Shown here: positions 60,841 through 64,000 of the stretch, piece by piece
Layout of the letters: every line of letters begins with the position of its first letter
Position numbering within the stretch: the first letter of the stretch is position 1
Notes under the pieces: generated by a model
Database searches by the model: none
The model's input: the letters and a program-made list of their open reading frames with translations, nothing else
What the model was told of the DNA's origin: nothing
Position numbers and translations under genes: made by a program
From: Amycolatopsis sp. NBC_00345
GTDB taxonomy: Bacteria; Actinomycetota; Actinomycetes; Mycobacteriales; Pseudonocardiaceae
Assembly: GCF_036116635.1 (NCBI RefSeq)
Contig: NZ_CP107995.1
Location: 2,108,001-2,172,000, forward strand
DNA: 64,000 nt
Direction of reading: 5' to 3'

Positions 60841-63759
60841 GTGCTTGTCCCGGCAGCCGGTGAACTCGAGGAGATGCCGCACCTCATGTCTTGTATCCAC
60901 GAGGAAGAAACCGGCAAAGAGGACAATCGCCTCGGTGGAACGCGTCCCGGCGGGGGAGGAGAGCCGCCTCGCCCTCGTGCTGCGCCGGATTGTGGTCGCG
61001 GCATCAAGGACGGTCCGGCGCGGTCCCGGCTGGCCGGGCTGCTGGTCCGGCCGGACCTGATGGCCAAAGCGGAGTTCGTGGCCTCGGCGCCGGTCGGCCT
61101 GGTGGTCGGCCCGGCGGGCTCGGGAAAGTCCGTGCTGCTCCGCCAGCTCGCCGCGCGGGCCCCGTCCGGGCACCTGGTCCTGACGTGCGGGCTGGACTCG
61201 GGAGTGACCACCGAAGCGGCGCTGATCGCCCGGCTCGCACGGGTCATCGGCGTCACCGCTCCGGCGGGGCTGGACGGTTTGCTCGACGAGCTGGCGCGAA
61301 GGGACACCTCGCGTCTCGTCGTCCACCTCGACGACGCGCATCATCTCGTGGGCACGCCCGGAGATCGGGCGCTGGCCCGGCTCCTGGCGGAGGCGCCGTC
61401 CGGGCTGCGGTTCGTGGTGGCCGGGCGCGACGACCGGGTGGCCGGGATCGGTGGCACGGCTCCGCGCGTCGGCTACGACGACCTGCGGCTGAGGCCTTCG
61501 GAGGTGGCCGAGCTGTTCACCGGGGTCTACGAAGTGCCGCTCTCCCCGGCCGAGGCGGCCCGGCTGTGCGCGCGGGTCGAGGGCCTGGCCGGGGCGGTGC
61601 GGCTGCTGCACCTGGACACGGTGCTGCTCTCGGAACGGGACCGGGCGGAAACCTTCGCGGCGCCGTTGACGCGGTCGCCTCGGCTGGTGGAGTTCCTCAC
61701 CCGCGAGGTGTTCGACCCGCTGCCCGCGCCGCTGCGCGAGTTCATGGTCGCGGCGGCCCCGCTGGGTGTGCTCGACGGGCCGTTGTGCGATGTCCTGCTC
61801 GACCGGACCGGCAGCCGCGCGGCCATCACCGAGCTGGCCGCGCGGCAGGCACTGACGTTCCGCGTCTCGGACGGTGGTGGCGCGCACCGCTTCCACGTTC
61901 TGCTCCAGCAATATCTCGAACGGTGCCTGGCCGAGCGCGCGGGCGCGCAGCGGAGCCGGCAGGCCTACCGTTCGGCGGCCAAGTACCTGGCCGGCGCCGG
62001 CCGGTGGGCGGAGGCGTACCGCTGTCACGCCCACGCCGGTGACTGGGTGGCCGCCGCGGCCGTGCTCCACCGGTTCGGTGCCCGGCCCGGCGGGATCCAC
62101 GCGGACGCGGCGCTGCCGGCGCCGTTGCTCGGTGACGACCCGTGGGTGGCCTTGGCCGACGCGCGCCGGCTGCGGGGCGAGGGCAGGCTGGACGCGGCTC
62201 ACCGCCGTTACGCGGACGCCGAGGCGTTGCTGCCCGACCCCGCGCTGCGCTGGCAGTGCACCACGGAACGGTCCGGGGTGGCCGGCTGGCTCGGCCGCCC
62301 GGGCGACCCCCTCGTGGACGACATCAACCGGCACCTCGCCGACGCGCTCCGAAGACACCCGGCCAAGCTGCTGAACCGGGCGGTGCCCGCGCAGAGCCCG
62401 GGGTGGACGCTGGGCCGGGCGGTGGCCGCGCTGCTCGACGGCCGGCCGGACCGTGCCGTCGAGATCGCAGGGCCGCTGGCGAACGGACCGGTGGCCTTCG
62501 TGGCGCTGGCGAGCCGGATCCTCGTGGCGGTGGTGGAAAGTGTCGGCCGGCCGCGCCGCGGCGACACCCGGTTCGCCGACCTTGCTGCCGAGTGCGAAGA
62601 GGCCGGCTGGTTATGGCTGGCCCGCCTCGCCCGGGCCGCCACCGCGGTCGTCGACGAGGAAGGCTGCGCGGACGCCGCGGCCGTGCTGGACGAGTGCTGC
62701 GGCGTCGGGGACGAGTGGGGCACGGTGCTGGCAGGCTGTCTCCTGGCCGTCGGACGGCTGCGGGCCGGACTGGACGCGGCCGAAGTACTGGAGACGGCGG
62801 CGTCGCGCGCGCGAGCCCTCGGCGCCCGCGTGCCGGAGACCTGGCTCCGGCTGGTGCTGGCCGACGAGTGGGACCGCCGCGGCGACCCGCGCGCCCACGA
62901 CGGGCAGGCCGAACTGCGCCGGTTGGCCGCCGACACGGTGATCGATCGTGTTGCTGCCCAGGGGAAACGGCTGGTCGCCGCCATCCGGACCCCGGTCCCG
63001 CGACGCGCGCTGGTCGCCGTCGGCGAGCCCGCCGCCGAGCCCCCCGCTGAGCTCGCGGTGCCGGCCGTGGTGCGCTGCTTGGGCCGGTACACGCTGACCG
63101 TGGCCGGGACCGAGGTCGGGCTGGGCGGCCTGCGGGCCCAGGCCCGTCAGGTGCTGAGGATGCTGTCGGTGCAGTACGGGCACCCGCTGCACGAGGAGCG
63201 GCTGATGACCGCCATGTGGCCGGACTGCCCGGCGAACCGGACGAAGCATCGCCTGCAGGTGGCCGTTTCCAGCCTGCGCGCGCTGTTACGCGCTCATCTC
63301 CCGGCCGAATACGGAATCCTCCGCCATGGCAACAGTTACCTGCTGCGGCTGCCGCCGGGAAGCCTGGTGGACGTGGTCGAGTTCGCCGAAACCGTCCGAC
63401 GGTGGCGCACTGCCCGGCAAGCGGGAGACACCGCTTCGGCGATGGCACTCGGATACCGCGTCCTTGATTTGTATCGTGGCGAACTGCTCGTCGAGGAAGG
63501 GCCGGCCGAGTGGGTCCTCGCCCGGCGCGAGGCCGTACGCGGGGAGGCGGCCGGAGCGGCGGCCGTCTTGGCGGGCACGGCCCTCAACCGGGGGGACGCC
63601 GCCGAAGCGATCGAAGTCTGCGAGCGCGGCGTGACCATCGACGAACTCGACAACCGGCTCTGGTCGTTGCTGGCCGCGGCCAACGTCCGCGCCGGCAACA
63701 GGGCCGCCGCCGCGCGGGCCGAAGGGGCGTATCAGGCGCTCCTGGCCGACGGTGGCTGA
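60841..63759 (+). CDS. MalT/AfsR-like ATPase with C-terminal SARP (BTAD) domain
   Basis: About 970 residues. The ATPase is near the N-terminus (LVVGPAGSGKSVLLRQLAAR, Walker A, then VVHLDDAHHLV), followed by helical repeats and, at about 740-970, a winged-helix plus bacterial transcriptional activation domain: VRCLGRYTLTVAGTEVGLGG, RLMTAMWPDCP, then the BTAD helices ending EGAYQALLADGG. In AfsR the SARP part is N-terminal, so the order here is reversed. ATG 60874 and 60886 are other possible starts; no clear RBS is seen. It is divergent from the LAL gene. Confidence 0.85.
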   Translation: MLVPAAGELEEMPHLMSCIHEEETGKEDNRLGGTRPGGGGEPPRPRAAPDCGRGIKDGPARSRLAGLLVRPDLMAKAEFVASAPVGLVVGPAGSGKSVLLRQLAARAPSGHLVLTCGLDSGVTTEAALIARLARVIGVTAPAGLDGLLDELARRDTSRLVVHLDDAHHLVGTPGDRALARLLAEAPSGLRFVVAGRDDRVAGIGGTAPRVGYDDLRLRPSEVAELFTGVYEVPLSPAEAARLCARVEGLAGAVRLLHLDTVLLSERDRAETFAAPLTRSPRLVEFLTREVFDPLPAPLREFMVAAAPLGVLDGPLCDVLLDRTGSRAAITELAARQALTFRVSDGGGAHRFHVLLQQYLERCLAERAGAQRSRQAYRSAAKYLAGAGRWAEAYRCHAHAGDWVAAAAVLHRFGARPGGIHADAALPAPLLGDDPWVALADARRLRGEGRLDAAHRRYADAEALLPDPALRWQCTTERSGVAGWLGRPGDPLVDDINRHLADALRRHPAKLLNRAVPAQSPGWTLGRAVAALLDGRPDRAVEIAGPLANGPVAFVALASRILVAVVESVGRPRRGDTRFADLAAECEEAGWLWLARLARAATAVVDEEGCADAAAVLDECCGVGDEWGTVLAGCLLAVGRLRAGLDAAEVLETAASRARALGARVPETWLRLVLADEWDRRGDPRAHDGQAELRRLAADTVIDRVAAQGKRLVAAIRTPVPRRALVAVGEPAAEPPAELAVPAVVRCLGRYTLTVAGTEVGLGGLRAQARQVLRMLSVQYGHPLHEERLMTAMWPDCPANRTKHRLQVAVSSLRALLRAHLPAEYGILRHGNSYLLRLPPGSLVDVVEFAETVRRWRTARQAGDTASAMALGYRVLDLYRGELLVEEGPAEWVLARREAVRGEAAGAAAVLAGTALNRGDAAEAIEVCERGVTIDELDNRLWSLLAAANVRAGNRAAAARAEGAYQALLADGG

Positions 63760-63770
63760 AGGCTGGGGCA

Positions 63771-64000
63771 TCAGTGCGCCTGCGGAGCCGAGCCGGTCGA
63801 CGGCGGGGCCGCGCAAGGCGCCGACGTCGCCGGGGGAGCACCCGTCAGCCCGCCGAGCAGGGTGCCCAGGAGCGTGCCCAGCGTGTCGGTGACCCCGCAC
63901 AGCGCGTTCGGCTGCGGGCCGGGCACCGGGGGCGCCGGCGGGACGGCCGGAGTCGGGGAAGGCGGGGCCGGTGGCGTGGGCGTGGGACTCGGACCGGGTG
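63771..64000 (-). CDS. Pro-rich secreted protein, N-terminus outside the window
   Basis: The visible 76 codons end at TGA 63771-63773. The sequence is Pro/Ala/Thr-rich, then NALCGVTDTLGTLLGTLLGG and a cysteine-containing Pro-rich tail (ATSAPCAAPP). Two cysteines about 27 residues apart may form a disulfide. The layout resembles the C-terminus of the Pro-rich gene of the copper operon. The start, signal peptide and upstream context lie beyond position 64000. Confidence 0.65.
   Translation of the reverse strand, partial: PGPSPTPTPPAPPSPTPAVPPAPPVPGPQPNALCGVTDTLGTLLGTLLGGLTGAPPATSAPCAAPPSTGSAPQAH

Noticed and set aside
1..64000. CRISPR arrays, insertion sequences, tRNA or rRNA genes
   Set aside because: No regularly spaced repeats, transposase-like frames, terminal inverted repeats or tRNA folds were found on reading both strands.

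Overview
The window is chromosomal DNA from a high-GC actinomycete. Codon third positions are almost all G or C, GTG starts are frequent, and many genes have the actinobacterial pattern of a TAnnnT -10 box six or seven bases before a leaderless start codon. The gene families fit Pseudonocardiaceae, most likely Amycolatopsis or a close relative: WYL, GntR and TetR regulators, an F420-type flavin oxidoreductase, AfsR/LAL-type STAND regulators, a CYP, CopC/CopD and a PheS-like ligase. This placement is inferred from content, not from a marker gene. No rRNA, tRNA, CRISPR array or insertion sequence was seen.

Layout. 1-3.6 kb: MarR gene, a decayed GAF-LuxR regulator, a frameshifted alpha/beta hydrolase, and a SnoaL-like gene divergent from a WYL regulator that carries a perfect operator palindrome. 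3.7-12.0 kb: a carbohydrate locus with a Tat-exported TIM-barrel-like protein, then one minus-strand operon of GntR regulator, binding lipoprotein, two permeases, a kinase fused to an N-acetylmannosamine-6-phosphate epimerase, and a small ceramidase-fold hydrolase. 12.2-19.3 kb: an HNH-like protein, a stand-alone PheS-like ligase, an amidohydrolase, a membrane protein, an orphan ABC ATPase, and a flavin monooxygenase/TetR pair. 19.6-23.7 kb: a membrane-anchored NACHT STAND NTPase with an FGE-like domain plus a partner gene, a candidate defence module. 23.7-24.5 kb holds three abutting gene remnants.

24.6-28.8 kb: DUF72 protein, CYP/TetR pair, DHFR-like reductase and a secreted serine protease. 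28.8-33.7 kb: an extracytoplasmic copper/redox cluster (two cupredoxins, YceI, CopD, a Pro-rich anchor protein, divergent CopC). 33.8-42.5 kb: phosphate and ion homeostasis genes (PhoU, Na+/H+ antiporter, KimA-like K+ importer, a KdpD-like kinase with an EF-hand-like loop, a truncated CorA). 42.5-49.1 kb: adenosine deaminase, three regulators, LLM oxidoreductase, epimerase and a secreted lipase. 49.5-53.7 kb: a lower-GC island with a DUF4041/GIY-YIG nuclease, a coiled-coil partner and two divergent unknown genes, a second candidate defence or mobile module. 53.9-63.8 kb: four large STAND ATPase transcription regulators side by side, followed by a partial Pro-rich secreted protein at the right edge.

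The strongest leads for an undescribed system are the NACHT pair, the GIY-YIG island, the copper cluster with its His-rich helical repeats, and the EF-hand-like insertion in the KdpD homologue.
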